DNA of 64,000 nt from an uncultured Muribaculaceae bacterium (GCA_934667475.1 CAKUMB010000001.1:310001-374000), one strand, 5' to 3'; shown: positions 8,247 to 16,804, counted from the stretch's first letter. The notes: generated by a model not told the origin, from the sequence alone. Translations and numbers: made by a program.

Positions 8247-9318
8247 TTTCAATCACTATTTTTGAGTAATATTCCTTGCCGTCGGGAGTGACACCCTTTT
8301 CCCAGGTGTGGCGTCCGGGATACATGATTTCGAGCCGGCGGGCCACTTGCTCGAGCCCTATGCCCGAGCCGCTCTTGTCGTTTCGCTGCTTGGGGTGGTT
8401 GCTGTTGCGAATCTCGCACACCACGTTGTCGCCATCCTTGGCCAGACGCACGCTTATGTAGCCCGTGCCGGCCTGCGACACGCCATGCTTGAAGGCGTTT
8501 TCAATCAGCGAGATGAATATGAGCGGAGCTATGGGCTGCGCGTCGTCGGGCGCGATGCTGATGTCGGTGTCGATTTTCACGCTGCTCGTCACCCTTATGC
8601 GCATCAGCGCAATGTAGTTTTGCATAAACGCCACCTCCTTGTACAGCGGCACGTAGTTCTGCTGGTTGTCATACAGCACGTGCCGCAGCAGCTTGCTCAG
8701 CTCCTCCACGGCGTGCTGCGCCTTGTCGGCGTCGAATGCTATGAGGGCGTAGATGTTGTTGAGCGTGTTGAGCAGGAAGTGCGGGTTCAGCTGGTTGCGC
8801 AGGTTGCGAAGTTCGCTTTCGGTGCGTATCTTTTCGGCCTCTTTGCGCGCCTCCTCCAAGTGCTGCCACCGCTGTCCCAGCTTAATGGCCACACTCAGCG
8901 CCACTATCAGCATCAGCATTATCACAGTCTGGAAATACATGGGCCACTTGGGCGGCCCGAAGATGCCGCGGGGACGGTGGTGGCGCATTTCGGCAATGGG
9001 GAAAGAGTCGGCCGTAAGGTGCCACCAGCCCATGGCGAGCCACATGGCGGCGATAATGAGCACCACGTTGGCCGCCACAAACGCGTTGACGCGCTTGCGG
9101 AACAGCAGCCTCGGCACCAGCACCAGCAGGTTGGCGTAGAACACCATCATGTAGCTCATGGGGCTGCCCAGCGAGCGCATGAAGCGGCTCAGCGTCACGC
9201 TCCACGAGTCGGTGGGGTTGTAGAAGAACAGTGGGAAGAACACCACTATTCCCCAGCACAGCACCTGCACCAGCAGGCTGCGCCGCGTGTATCCGTCGGG
9301 TTGATTGGTGGCTAACAT
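8221..9318 (-). CDS. LytS-like sensor histidine kinase
   Basis: The protein is 365 residues from ATG at 9318 (an upstream in-frame TTG at 9336 is possible). Four hydrophobic segments in the first 150 residues form the membrane sensor. The His-kinase domain follows, with LNPHFLLNTLNNIYALI (phospho-acceptor His), SLIENAFKHGVS (N box) and SGSGIGLEQVARRLEIMYPG (G box). It signals to the overlapping LytTR regulator. A -7 box sits only 6 bases before the ATG, so the pair may also be transcribed separately from the efflux genes upstream as a leaderless mRNA. Confidence 0.94.
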   Translation of the reverse strand: MLATNQPDGYTRRSLLVQVLCWGIVVFFPLFFYNPTDSWSVTLSRFMRSLGSPMSYMMVFYANLLVLVPRLLFRKRVNAFVAANVVLIIAAMWLAMGWWHLTADSFPIAEMRHHRPRGIFGPPKWPMYFQTVIMLMLIVALSVAIKLGQRWQHLEEARKEAEKIRTESELRNLRNQLNPHFLLNTLNNIYALIAFDADKAQHAVEELSKLLRHVLYDNQQNYVPLYKEVAFMQNYIALMRIRVTSSVKIDTDISIAPDDAQPIAPLIFISLIENAFKHGVSQAGTGYISVRLAKDGDNVVCEIRNSNHPKQRNDKSGSGIGLEQVARRLEIMYPGRHTWEKGVTPDGKEYYSKIVIENDSEVCHS

Positions 9319-9324
9319 AGTGGG

Positions 9325-9332
9325 CAAATATA
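9325..9332 (-). promoter_or_regulatory. -7 box immediately before the histidine kinase start
   Basis: TATATTTG on the minus strand ends 6 bases before ATG 9318, so transcription would begin at or next to the start codon. No -33 box is seen. It may be an internal leaderless promoter or a chance match. Confidence 0.35.
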
Positions 9333-9358
9333 GCAAAAACTTTTGTTACTGCGGCGCG

Positions 9359-10582
9359 TTACTCATATCTAATTGCCTCTATCGGGTCGAGGTTGGCCGC
9401 CTTCTTGGCCGGATACCAGCCGAAGAACACGCCCGTGATGGTGCACACCACAAACGACAGCACCACAGTCCACGCCTCGATGCTGATGGGCCAGTGGGCG
9501 AATGCCTTGACGGCAAATGAGGCCCCCACGCCCATGATCACGCCTATCACGCCGCCGGTGATGCTGATGAGTATCGACTCGATGAGAAACTGGCTGAGAA
9601 TGTCGATGCCGCGTGCGCCCACGCTCATGCGCAGACCTATCTCGCGGGTGCGTTCGGTGACCGACACATACATGATGTTCATGATGCCAATGCCGCCCAC
9701 TATCAGCGATATGCCGGCTATGCAGGCCAGCAGTGTGGTCATCATGCCGGTGGTGGAGTTCATCATCGAGCTCAGCTCCTCTTGCGAGCGAATCGAAAAG
9801 TCGTCTTCGTCGCTGGCCTTGAGCTTGTGGTCGGCACGCAATATCGAGGTGAGGTCGCTTATGGCAAGGTCGGTGATGTCTTCGGTCAGGGCCGAGGCGT
9901 ATATGCCCTGCAGGAAGGTCTGTGCCAGCATTCGCTTCATCACGGTGGTGTAGGGCGCTAGCACGATGTCGTCCTGGTCCATGCCCATCGAGTTGTATCC
10001 CTTGCTTTTCAGCACGCCCACCACGCGCAGCGGAATCTTGTTGAAGCGTATCACCTGGCCTATCGGGTCGCCGCCGTTGGGAAACAGGTTGTCAACTATG
10101 GTCTTGCCTATGACGCACACCTTGGCTGCCGACTTGATGTCGGCCTGTGTGAACATCTCGCCCGACTCCACCGACAGCTGCCTGATGGTGAGGTAGTCGC
10201 CGCTCACACCGCTCACGCTGCTCTGGTAGTTGTTGTTGCCCGCAATCAGCTGTCCCGAACTCGACACGCTGGGGCTGACCGCCGCCAGATATTTGTTTTG
10301 GTCCACAATATTCTGGTAGTCGGTGAGGGTGAGCGTCTCCATGTCGTCGGCGCTTTGGCGCGCTCCGCCGGGGCCCTTGTCGGCTCCCGGGTGAATCATT
10401 ATCATGTTAGAGCCCATTTCGGCTATCTGCTTCTGTATGCTCTGCTTCGAGCCTTGGCCTATGGCCAGCATGGCAATCACCGAGGCCACGCCAATGATGA
10501 TGCCCAGCATTGTGAGGAAACTGCGCGTCTTGTTGTTGGCGATGGCCTTGAGGGCTATTTTAAAAAGATTTGTTCCGTTCAT
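9359..10582 (-). CDS. MacB-like ABC transporter permease
   Basis: This is the permease subunit of a tripartite efflux pump, 407 residues. One N-terminal transmembrane helix (FLTMLGIIIGVASVIAMLAIG) is followed by a roughly 230-residue periplasmic MacB_PCD domain and three C-terminal helices of the FtsX fold, beginning near LLACIAGISLIVGGIGIMN and including RTREIGLRMSVGA, the conserved cytoplasmic coupling segment. It ends YPAKKAANLDPIEAIRYE, the family's typical tail. The ATPase is a separate gene 36 bases upstream. Exported substrates could be peptides, lipids or drugs; sequence does not say. Confidence 0.95.
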   Translation of the reverse strand: MNGTNLFKIALKAIANNKTRSFLTMLGIIIGVASVIAMLAIGQGSKQSIQKQIAEMGSNMIMIHPGADKGPGGARQSADDMETLTLTDYQNIVDQNKYLAAVSPSVSSSGQLIAGNNNYQSSVSGVSGDYLTIRQLSVESGEMFTQADIKSAAKVCVIGKTIVDNLFPNGGDPIGQVIRFNKIPLRVVGVLKSKGYNSMGMDQDDIVLAPYTTVMKRMLAQTFLQGIYASALTEDITDLAISDLTSILRADHKLKASDEDDFSIRSQEELSSMMNSTTGMMTTLLACIAGISLIVGGIGIMNIMYVSVTERTREIGLRMSVGARGIDILSQFLIESILISITGGVIGVIMGVGASFAVKAFAHWPISIEAWTVVLSFVVCTITGVFFGWYPAKKAANLDPIEAIRYE

Positions 10583-10618
10583 AAAAATAAAGACTCTGAA
10601 TGTGTTGTCGGCGCTGTG

Positions 10619-11371
10619 TTAGTCGTCTTGCTGCACGGGCAGGCTGGCCAGCTTTTCGGCGGCGTCCATTATGTGGGGGTTCAGTTCGTCGCTGCGGATT
10701 TTGCCGTCGCGCAGCATGATGTTGCGGCTTGAATACTGGGCAATCTCGGGGTTGTGGGTGACGAAAATGAGCGTGCGCCCCTCGTGATACAGTTCCTGAA
10801 ACAGCACCAGAATTTCAAACGAAGTGCGGGTGTCGAGGTTGCCCGTGGCTTCATCGGCGAGTATCACGGCCGGGTCGTTGACCAGGGCGCGGGCTATGGC
10901 CACGCGCTGCATTTGTCCTCCCGACATCTGATTGCTCTTGTGGTTAAGGCGCGAGCCTAGGCCCACGCGCTCAAGTGCGGCTATGGCACGGCGGCGGCGT
11001 TCCGAGGCGCTCACCGAGGGGTTGTACATAAGCGGCAGCTCCACATTCTCCACAGCCGTGGTCTTGGCCAGCAGGTTGTAGTTCTGAAACACAAAGCCTA
11101 TCTTGCGGTTGCGCAATATGGCGCGTTGAGCCTTGCTCATTGAGCGCACCGGCGTGCCGTCGAGGCGGTACTCGCCGCTGGTGGGCGAGTCGAGGCAGCC
11201 CAGAATGTTGAGCAGGGTCGATTTGCCCGAGCCTGATGTGCCCATAATGGTCACAAACTCGCCTTCCCTTATGGTGAACGACACACCGCGCAGCGCATGC
11301 ACCACCTCGTCGCCCACCACAAAGTTGCGTCTTATGTTTTCGAGCTCGATGATTGGTTTCTTGTTGTCCAT
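10619..11371 (-). CDS. ABC transporter ATPase (MacB/LolD type)
   Basis: The ATPase energises the adjacent permease; it is 250 residues from ATG at 11371. Walker A is GTSGSGKST, followed by the Q-loop (FVFQNYNLL), signature MSGGQMQRVAIARAL, Walker B VILADEATGNLD and H-loop FVTHN. A longer frame runs upstream to 11644 but its extra residues are non-homologous and overlap the adaptor gene, so ATG 11371, whose product opens MDNKKPIIELENIRR, is chosen. Spacing of 23 bases to the adaptor gene and 36 bases to the permease marks one operon. Confidence 0.96.
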   Translation of the reverse strand: MDNKKPIIELENIRRNFVVGDEVVHALRGVSFTIREGEFVTIMGTSGSGKSTLLNILGCLDSPTSGEYRLDGTPVRSMSKAQRAILRNRKIGFVFQNYNLLAKTTAVENVELPLMYNPSVSASERRRRAIAALERVGLGSRLNHKSNQMSGGQMQRVAIARALVNDPAVILADEATGNLDTRTSFEILVLFQELYHEGRTLIFVTHNPEIAQYSSRNIMLRDGKIRSDELNPHIMDAAEKLASLPVQQDD

Positions 11372-11394
11372 AAAGCAAAATCGTGGTTTGATGG

Positions 11395-12612
11395 TTACTT
11401 TTGTCCGTTGCCGCCCTTCTTTTTGTTGCTGCCCGGGCCTTTGGGGGCGAATGGCGACTGCTCGGTGTCGCTGCTCTCGCTGTCGTTGTCGGCCTGGTCG
11501 TCGGCAGCCTGCAGCGACTGTGCCGACACGTCGAGCACCACCTGGGTGTTGAGGTCCACACCGCTCAGAATTTCGGTGCGGGTGCCGTCGGTGATGCCCA
11601 CTTCCACCTTGTGGGCCACAAAGGTGTTGCCCTCCAGCGTCCACAGTTTGTGCTCGGCCTTCACGTCTTTAATTTTGTAGCCCTTGCCTATTATGGCGGG
11701 CTCGGGTGTGAAGCGCAGCGCCTTGCTGGGCACGCTGGTCACACCGCTGCGCTCCAGGGTGTAGATGGTGACGTTGGCTGTGAGGCCCGGTTTCAGCTTC
11801 AGGTCTTGGTTGGGGGCGGTGATCACCACCTCATAGGTCACCACATTGTTGGTGGTGGTGGCGTTTTGGCGCACCTGCTTCACCGTGCCGGTGAATGTGT
11901 CGTCGGGGAAGGCGTCGACGGTGAACGTCACTCGCTGGCCCTCGCGCACCTCGCCTATGTCGGCCTCGTCAACGTCGGCCACCACTTGCATGTCCTTCAA
12001 GTCTTTGGCAATGGTGAACAGGGTGGGGGTGTTGAACGACGATGCCACCGTCTGGCCCACTTCCACCTCTTTCGAAATCACCACGCCGTCGATGGGCGAG
12101 GTGATGGTGGCGTAGCCCAGATTGGTGCACGCCTTGGCCACGCCCTCGGCGGCCACTTTCACCTGCTCTTGGGCTTTGCGGTAGCTTTCAAGGGCCACGT
12201 CATATTCCGACGCGCTCACCAGCTGCTTGCGGTAGAGCTCGGCATAGCGCGCGTAGTTCTTCTTTTGGTAGTCGAGCTCGCTTTGCGCGCTGCGCATGCT
12301 GGCCTGCTGAGAGGCCACTTCGCTCTCCAGATTGGTGCGGTCGAGCTCGGCTATCACCTGGCCCTTCTTCACGGTGCTGTTGTAGTCCACATACAGCTTG
12401 CTCACTATGCCCGACACCTGTGTGCCCACGTCCACGGTGGTCACGGCCTCCACGGTGCCGGTGGCGGTGACGCTGGTCTTGATGTCGGCCTGCTCCACTC
12501 GCGTCTGCTCAAACTGCACTTTGCCTTTCTCTTTGCCGCCCCGCAGCAGCAGGCAGGCGGCTCCTGCAATGGCCACTATGGCCACCACGGCTATAATTAG
12601 TTTCTTTTTCAT
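11395..12612 (-). CDS. HlyD/MacA-family periplasmic adaptor
   Basis: A membrane-fusion protein of 405 residues linking the inner-membrane ABC pump to the TolC channel. One N-terminal signal anchor (LIIAVVAIVAIAGAACLLL) leads into lipoyl-like halves (VDVGTQVSGIVSKLYVDYN and ITSPIDGVVISKEVEVGQTV) separated by an alpha-hairpin coiled coil (roughly residues 100-165), then beta-barrel and membrane-proximal domains. The C-terminal 45 residues are a low-complexity acidic then Gly/Lys-rich tail (SESSDTEQSP, KKKGGNGQK). It sits between the TolC and ATPase genes. Confidence 0.95.
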   Translation of the reverse strand: MKKKLIIAVVAIVAIAGAACLLLRGGKEKGKVQFEQTRVEQADIKTSVTATGTVEAVTTVDVGTQVSGIVSKLYVDYNSTVKKGQVIAELDRTNLESEVASQQASMRSAQSELDYQKKNYARYAELYRKQLVSASEYDVALESYRKAQEQVKVAAEGVAKACTNLGYATITSPIDGVVISKEVEVGQTVASSFNTPTLFTIAKDLKDMQVVADVDEADIGEVREGQRVTFTVDAFPDDTFTGTVKQVRQNATTTNNVVTYEVVITAPNQDLKLKPGLTANVTIYTLERSGVTSVPSKALRFTPEPAIIGKGYKIKDVKAEHKLWTLEGNTFVAHKVEVGITDGTRTEILSGVDLNTQVVLDVSAQSLQAADDQADNDSESSDTEQSPFAPKGPGSNKKKGGNGQK

Positions 12613-12655
12613 ATCACATTGTTGTTTTTTTGAACGATTGTTGCTGAAAAAACTG

Positions 12656-14017
12656 CTACAGAGCCATCTGTCCGCCCTGGTAGTAGCTGAGCATGGCGGC
12701 GTTGAGCACGGCCATGTATTTTGCCTGAATCATTTGTTGTGCGGCCTTCGAGAGGTTTGTCTTGTCGGTGAGCAGCTGCACAATGTTTTTCAGGCCCAGG
12801 CGGAACTGCTCGCTGGTGAGCTCATAGCTGGTGCGTGCATACTGCACCTGCTCTTTGGCTGCGGCATAGCGCTGCTGGGCGCTGGTGGCCTGCTGCCAGT
12901 AGCCCTCAATCGACTTCCACAGCGTCTTTTGCGAGTCGAGCAGGTCGAGATAGCTGCTCTCCTTTTCCAGGCGCGCCTTGGCAATGGCGTTTTTTGTCTT
13001 GCCGCGGTCGTAGATGGGCACGCTCAGCGTCACGCCCAGCGTGTTGCTCCACTGGCGCTTCAGCTGGTCGAAAAAGCCGCCGTTGCCGGTTATGGTGTTG
13101 GTGCTCATGCCTGCGTTAAGCGATATTGACGGCAGCGAGCCGGCCTTGGCTATCTTCTCGTCGAGTTCGCTGCGGTTCATGGCCAGCTTGCCGGCCTGTA
13201 TTTCGGGGCGCAGAGCAAGGGCGGCGGCATAAACGTCGGCCTTGGCTGGCAGTGGGGTGAGCGCATCGGCATCGGTGCCGCTCGTTGCCAACTCAAGGTC
13301 TTGGTCGCCGTCGAGCTCAAGCAGCTGCTTCAGTTGCAGCTTGTAGTCGGCCAGTGTCGACTCGTCGGCCACCAGCTGGTAGCGGTCGGTGGCGTTTTGC
13401 GACTCCAGTTGTGCCACGTCGGCCTTGTTGAGCAGTCCGCTCTTAAACAGTCCGCGTCCGCGGTCCAGCTGCTTTTGCGACAGTTCTATCTGCTCCTTGT
13501 CCTGCTTCACCGTTTCTTGCGCATAGAGGATTTGCACATACAGTTTGGTCACACTCTCTTCCAGATTAAGTTCTTGCGCGCTCACGTTGAGGTCGGCAAT
13601 CTGGCTGTTGAGTTGCTGCAGCTTCACGTTGTTGGCCGTTTGGCCGCCGTCATACAGTGGCATCGATGCGCTCAGCCCATAGTCGCCCGTGTAGCTGTTT
13701 TTGTGGTTGGTGCTCACCACCTGCGAGCCGTTGACCATGGCCGAATTGCTTTGAAACGGACGGTTGCTGAAGCCCTGGCTCGTTTGGAACGACACCTGCG
13801 GCAGTCGGGCGCTTTTTGCGTCTTTCACATCGATTTGCGCCGACTGTGCGCTCACGCGCAAGCGGCGCACTGCCACGTTTTGCGTCTTGGCCCGGTCGAT
13901 GCACTGCTGCAGCGTCCACTGCTGCGGCAGTGCCGTGGCGGTGGAGTCTTGCGCGGCCATGCCGCTGTGCAGCAGCCATGCGGCCGCGGCTGTTAAAATC
14001 AATATTTTTACCTTCAT
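12656..14017 (-). CDS. TolC-family outer-membrane efflux protein
   Basis: The outer-membrane channel of the pump, 453 residues from ATG at 14017 (TTG 14032 is an alternative). A signal peptide (MKVKILILTAAAAWLL) precedes two OEP repeats: WTLQQCIDRAKTQNVAVRR starts the first and ALRPEIQAGKLAMNRSELD the second. Long helices rich in Gln, Leu and Ala alternate with short strand segments such as GDYGLSASMPLYDGG and TLGVTLSVPIYDRG. It is the first gene of the operon; the -7 box TAATTTTG lies at 14081-14074. Confidence 0.95.
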   Translation of the reverse strand: MKVKILILTAAAAWLLHSGMAAQDSTATALPQQWTLQQCIDRAKTQNVAVRRLRVSAQSAQIDVKDAKSARLPQVSFQTSQGFSNRPFQSNSAMVNGSQVVSTNHKNSYTGDYGLSASMPLYDGGQTANNVKLQQLNSQIADLNVSAQELNLEESVTKLYVQILYAQETVKQDKEQIELSQKQLDRGRGLFKSGLLNKADVAQLESQNATDRYQLVADESTLADYKLQLKQLLELDGDQDLELATSGTDADALTPLPAKADVYAAALALRPEIQAGKLAMNRSELDEKIAKAGSLPSISLNAGMSTNTITGNGGFFDQLKRQWSNTLGVTLSVPIYDRGKTKNAIAKARLEKESSYLDLLDSQKTLWKSIEGYWQQATSAQQRYAAAKEQVQYARTSYELTSEQFRLGLKNIVQLLTDKTNLSKAAQQMIQAKYMAVLNAAMLSYYQGGQMAL

Positions 14018-14073
14018 AACACCTGTTTTCAATAGAATGTGTGGGTTAAAAAATGAGTCTGTTTTTTATGGTG

Positions 14074-14081
14074 CAAAATTA
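14074..14081 (-). promoter_or_regulatory. -7 box of the efflux operon
   Basis: TAATTTTG on the minus strand lies 56 bases upstream of the TolC-family ATG. It is the only good match in the interval and would drive the whole TolC-to-LytTR unit. Confidence 0.55.
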
Positions 14082-14183
14082 TTCCTGGCTGGGCAAGGAC
14101 GCAAATAAGATATACTAAAGGCATTCATTTCATCGACAAATTAGGGCGTAGGGCCGACAAAGCGAGTGTTGACGCTTGGTACA

Positions 14184-14219
14184 TAAAAAAACATGGCCCG
14201 AAGTTTGCTCCGAGCCATG
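14184..14219 (-). terminator. Intrinsic terminator of the 235-residue exported protein gene
   Basis: A 12-bp stem with two G-T pairs (CATGGCTCGGAG / CTTCGGGCCATG) is followed on the minus strand by seven T residues (14190-14184). It lies 42 bases past the stop of the gene ending at 14262. Confidence 0.85.
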
Positions 14220-14261
14220 CTATGCTTGCTATCCCTTTGAGAGATATGTGATTACGAATGC

Positions 14262-14969
14262 TTATTTAACCACCTTGAGGGCTTCCTTGGTGCCATCGGT
14301 GTAGGTGACAACCTTCACGTTGACGCCATCAAACGGAGTTGCGCTCTCAACACCTGTGAGGTTGTAATACTTAACGTTGGCAACCTCTTTGCTGGTCTCA
14401 ACTGCGTCAACGCCAGTGGCCTCGAAGAACACCTCAAGCGATTTCAGGTTGAGGCGGGCTTTCTTGGTGTTGCCAGTGGTTACCACAATCTTCGATAGTT
14501 CGCTGCCGTCGAGCTGGAACTCATATTTGGGGAACACATATTTGCCGTCAACTGTGTCGGCCTTCTCGATGGTGGTTGCGCTCTCTACACCGTTGATGAT
14601 GAACTTGTTGAGGCGGCCTGCCTTGTAGTCGGTTACATAAGCGCTGGCCTCGGCCACAATCTTGTTGGCCTTAACCTTGCCGTTGTTAGAGAGGTTGATG
14701 GTGAGTGAGCCAATTACCTTTGCGGTGTTGAATTTGATGCCCATGGTGCGCTCAGCGCGATAAATCTTCGATGCATTTACCGAGTCGATGTATTCTGCAC
14801 CGGCTTCCATTACGCCTGCCTTGGTGAGGAACTCTTCACTTGCAATTGCGGGGCCGTCGACTGCGATCGAGTCATTGCCGTGGAACACGATTTTGTAGCT
14901 TGCTGAAGAAGCGAACGACATTGCTGCTGTAGCCACGAGTGCTACGATAAGGGTAAAAATTTTTTTCAT
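14262..14969 (-). CDS. Exported protein with conserved C-terminal YYNLTG...DGT motif
   Basis: A secreted protein of 235 residues and unknown function. It has a clear signal peptide (MKKIFTLIVALVATAAMSFA), a central beta-rich domain with SNNGKVKANKIVAEASAYV and a region like the DUF-type galactose-binding jelly rolls, and an end segment VKYYNLTGVESATPFDGVN followed by a YTDGT turn and a basic tail KVVK. The same end motif occurs in the proteins ending at 50470 and 63312. In this order such tails resemble short C-terminal sorting or anchoring signals; that role is an inference. It is a single-gene unit with its own promoter and terminator. Confidence 0.8.
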   Translation of the reverse strand: MKKIFTLIVALVATAAMSFASSASYKIVFHGNDSIAVDGPAIASEEFLTKAGVMEAGAEYIDSVNASKIYRAERTMGIKFNTAKVIGSLTINLSNNGKVKANKIVAEASAYVTDYKAGRLNKFIINGVESATTIEKADTVDGKYVFPKYEFQLDGSELSKIVVTTGNTKKARLNLKSLEVFFEATGVDAVETSKEVANVKYYNLTGVESATPFDGVNVKVVTYTDGTKEALKVVK

Positions 14970-15019
14970 AAACGTGTTGTTTTAAAATTATTGTTAGTGT
15001 TAATGTGTTAATCGTGCCG

Positions 15020-15051
15020 CAAATATACAAAAAAAGATTAAAAGCGCCCAA
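15020..15051 (-). promoter_or_regulatory. Promoter of the 235-residue exported protein gene
   Basis: TATATTTG (15027-15020) with TTGG (15051-15048) 20 bases upstream gives one full and one near-consensus box. The predicted leader is about 45 bases and AT-rich. Confidence 0.65.
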
Positions 15052-15101
15052 CCAATAGGGCTTAAATTGTTCCCGCGCGATCACGTATGCGTGCGCGCAC
15101 G

Positions 15102-15147
15102 AAAAAAACGCTGATGCTATTCCGGTGTAACGGAGTGTGCATCAGCG
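15102..15147 (-). terminator. Intrinsic terminator of the endonuclease/phosphatase-family gene
   Basis: A perfect 9-bp stem CGCTGATGC/GCATCAGCG (arms 15147-15139 and 15117-15109) is followed on the minus strand by seven T residues. It lies 28 bases after the stop codon at 15176. Confidence 0.88.
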
Positions 15148-15175
15148 CTATAAGAGATATAAAGCAGTTTCTCTA

Positions 15176-16222
15176 TTATTGTTCTTTTATAAGGAATATT
15201 TCGGTGGGGAAGTGGTCGCTGTAGCCGTTGAGAAACACTCCGCCCGAGTAGGTGCGCAGCGGGTAGCCCTTGCGGTCGCCCTCCTGTGTCTTAAGGAAGT
15301 CGCGGTTGAGCACGTCAGCTCGCATGAATGTGAGCCGTGGCTTGTCGTTGCCCTTGTAGTGCTGCATGAAATATTGCGAAATCACTATTTGGTCAAACAG
15401 GTTCCACTGTCCCTTGTAGGCCAGTGTGCCTATGCCCTTGTCAAGCTTGTCCCACCAGGGGTTGTAAAGGTCGCCGGGCTGCTTCACATCGGCCGCGTTG
15501 CGCTTGCCGCCAAGGGCCTCTGCCACGCTCTTGTCCATGGGGTCGTCGTTGAGGTCGCCCATGAATATTATGCCCTGGTTGGGGTCATCGCGCAGCAGCG
15601 AGTCGATGGTGCGCCGTGCCATGGCAGCTGCTGCCTCGCGCAAATAGCTCGAGCGCTCCTGTCCGCCCAGGCGCGACGGCCAGTGGTTCACTATCACACT
15701 CACCTTTTCGCCGGCCAGCATGCCCGTCACGCACATCTGGTCGCGGGTGCGGAAGCTGTCATAGCCCGGAATGTGCAGCGTGGTGTTCACCACATTCAGC
15801 ACGCGAAACAGGCGCGGGTTGTAGAGCAGCGCCACGTCGATGCCGCGGCGGTCGGGGCTGTCGTGGTGCACTATCTGCATGTGCCAGTCCTTGATTTCGG
15901 GCTGTCTCACGAGGTCTTGCAGCACGCTCTTGTTTTCCACCTCGCTCACGCCCACTATGGCGGGGCCCATTGGGGTGTGCTTGGTCTTCATCTGGCTAAT
16001 GGCGTAGGCCATGTTGTGCTGCTTCGACCAGTATTTCTGGCCGTTCCATTTGCGTGCACCGTCGGGGGTGAACTCACTGTCATACTTGCCGTTGTTGTTG
16101 ATGGTGTCGAACATGTTCTCCAAGTTGTAGAACATCACCCCATACACTCCATATCGCTTCTCGGCGCTTATGGCAGCGGTGGCCAGCAGTGCGGCCACTA
16201 TCACCAGCATTATCTTCTTCAT
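15176..16222 (-). CDS. Exported endonuclease/exonuclease/phosphatase-family protein
   Basis: A metal-dependent phosphoesterase of the DNase I-like (EEP) fold, 348 residues with an N-terminal signal peptide (MKKIMLVIVAALLATAAISA). Family landmarks are visible: MFYNLENMFD (Asn), GVSEVENKSVL (metal-binding Glu), HHDSPDRRGIDVALLY, VNHWPSRLGG (catalytic His), FMGDLNDDPMD (Asp and Asn) and YSDHFPTEIF (final Asp-His pair). Its substrate could be DNA, a phospholipid or a sugar phosphate; Bacteroidales relatives are annotated as endonucleases without proof. It is a single gene with a consensus promoter. Confidence 0.92.
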   Translation of the reverse strand: MKKIMLVIVAALLATAAISAEKRYGVYGVMFYNLENMFDTINNNGKYDSEFTPDGARKWNGQKYWSKQHNMAYAISQMKTKHTPMGPAIVGVSEVENKSVLQDLVRQPEIKDWHMQIVHHDSPDRRGIDVALLYNPRLFRVLNVVNTTLHIPGYDSFRTRDQMCVTGMLAGEKVSVIVNHWPSRLGGQERSSYLREAAAAMARRTIDSLLRDDPNQGIIFMGDLNDDPMDKSVAEALGGKRNAADVKQPGDLYNPWWDKLDKGIGTLAYKGQWNLFDQIVISQYFMQHYKGNDKPRLTFMRADVLNRDFLKTQEGDRKGYPLRTYSGGVFLNGYSDHFPTEIFLIKEQ

Positions 16223-16289
16223 ATTTGCGTGGACTCTGTGTTAGTGTTTATGCGTTGTTGTAATTTATGTCGATAACTTGTGTGGTTTG

Positions 16290-16320
16290 CAAAAATAGCA
16301 CGATTTTTTTGTAACACAAA
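16290..16320 (-). promoter_or_regulatory. Consensus promoter of the endonuclease/phosphatase-family gene
   Basis: The minus strand reads TTTG (16320-16317), 19 bases, TATTTTTG (16297-16290), matching both boxes. The leader to ATG 16222 is about 60 bases. Confidence 0.78.
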
Positions 16321-16385
16321 GCAGGGCAATTAAAAAAACGCCGCAGTGTGATTTTTTGCTATGGTGTGCCTGGGCGGTGCGGTGC

Positions 16386-16393
16386 TAATTTTG
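16386..16393 (+). promoter_or_regulatory. -7 box of the capsid-like locus
   Basis: TAATTTTG matches the host -7 consensus 45 bases before the ATG at 16439. The nearest TTTG upstream is 27 bases away, too far for a standard -33 box. Confidence 0.5.
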
Positions 16394-16438
16394 CGGCGTA
16401 ACTAATCGCTAACACAAAATAAATCACACTACACCACC

Positions 16439-16804
16439 ATGCACAACACCAATTCCACCCAATCCACGCCCGAGGCAGCACAGCAGCCGCGGCCCACCGC
16501 CCAAAAGGCGGAAATCATCGATGAAACCGTGCAAAAGCTCCACCTCGACGAGGCCACAGCGGCTGCTGTAAGGCAAATCTTGGAGCCTGTGGAGCACGGC
16601 GTGAGCGGCAGCCTTGTGACCCTTGTGGCCAAGGCCCTGAAGCACGACGATGACGTGAAAAACGCCGATGCGGCCGGCTATTTGCGTGGCCGCAACGAGA
16701 AAATCGAGGTCCTCACCACGCCCGACAGCGCCGGGGCCGAGACCACCCCCGTCAACTTTCCGCGCTATGCCAAGCGCAGCTTTTGGGACGATGTGGACTC
16801 GTAG
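16439..16804 (+). CDS. Small scaffold-like protein upstream of capsid-like gene
   Basis: A soluble, acidic 121-residue protein with no signal peptide. Residues 20-75 are predicted helical (EIIDETVQKLHLDEATAAAVRQIL, interrupted in writing at IL), then comes ADAAGYLRGRNEKIE and a C-terminal FPRYAKRSFWDDV. From memory, small helical proteins with a YLRGRNE segment and an FPRY-R-SxW end occur directly upstream of major capsid genes in Bacteroidales phages, where scaffold proteins normally sit; this needs a search. It ends in TAG and is followed after 58 bases by the capsid-like gene. No other phage module is nearby. Confidence 0.65.
   Translation: MHNTNSTQSTPEAAQQPRPTAQKAEIIDETVQKLHLDEATAAAVRQILEPVEHGVSGSLVTLVAKALKHDDDVKNADAAGYLRGRNEKIEVLTTPDSAGAETTPVNFPRYAKRSFWDDVDS

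Noticed and set aside
11401..12600. A 399-codon plus-strand frame opposite the adaptor gene
   Set aside because: Shadow frame with His/Gly/Val-rich product and no start context; the adaptor has clear domains on the minus strand.
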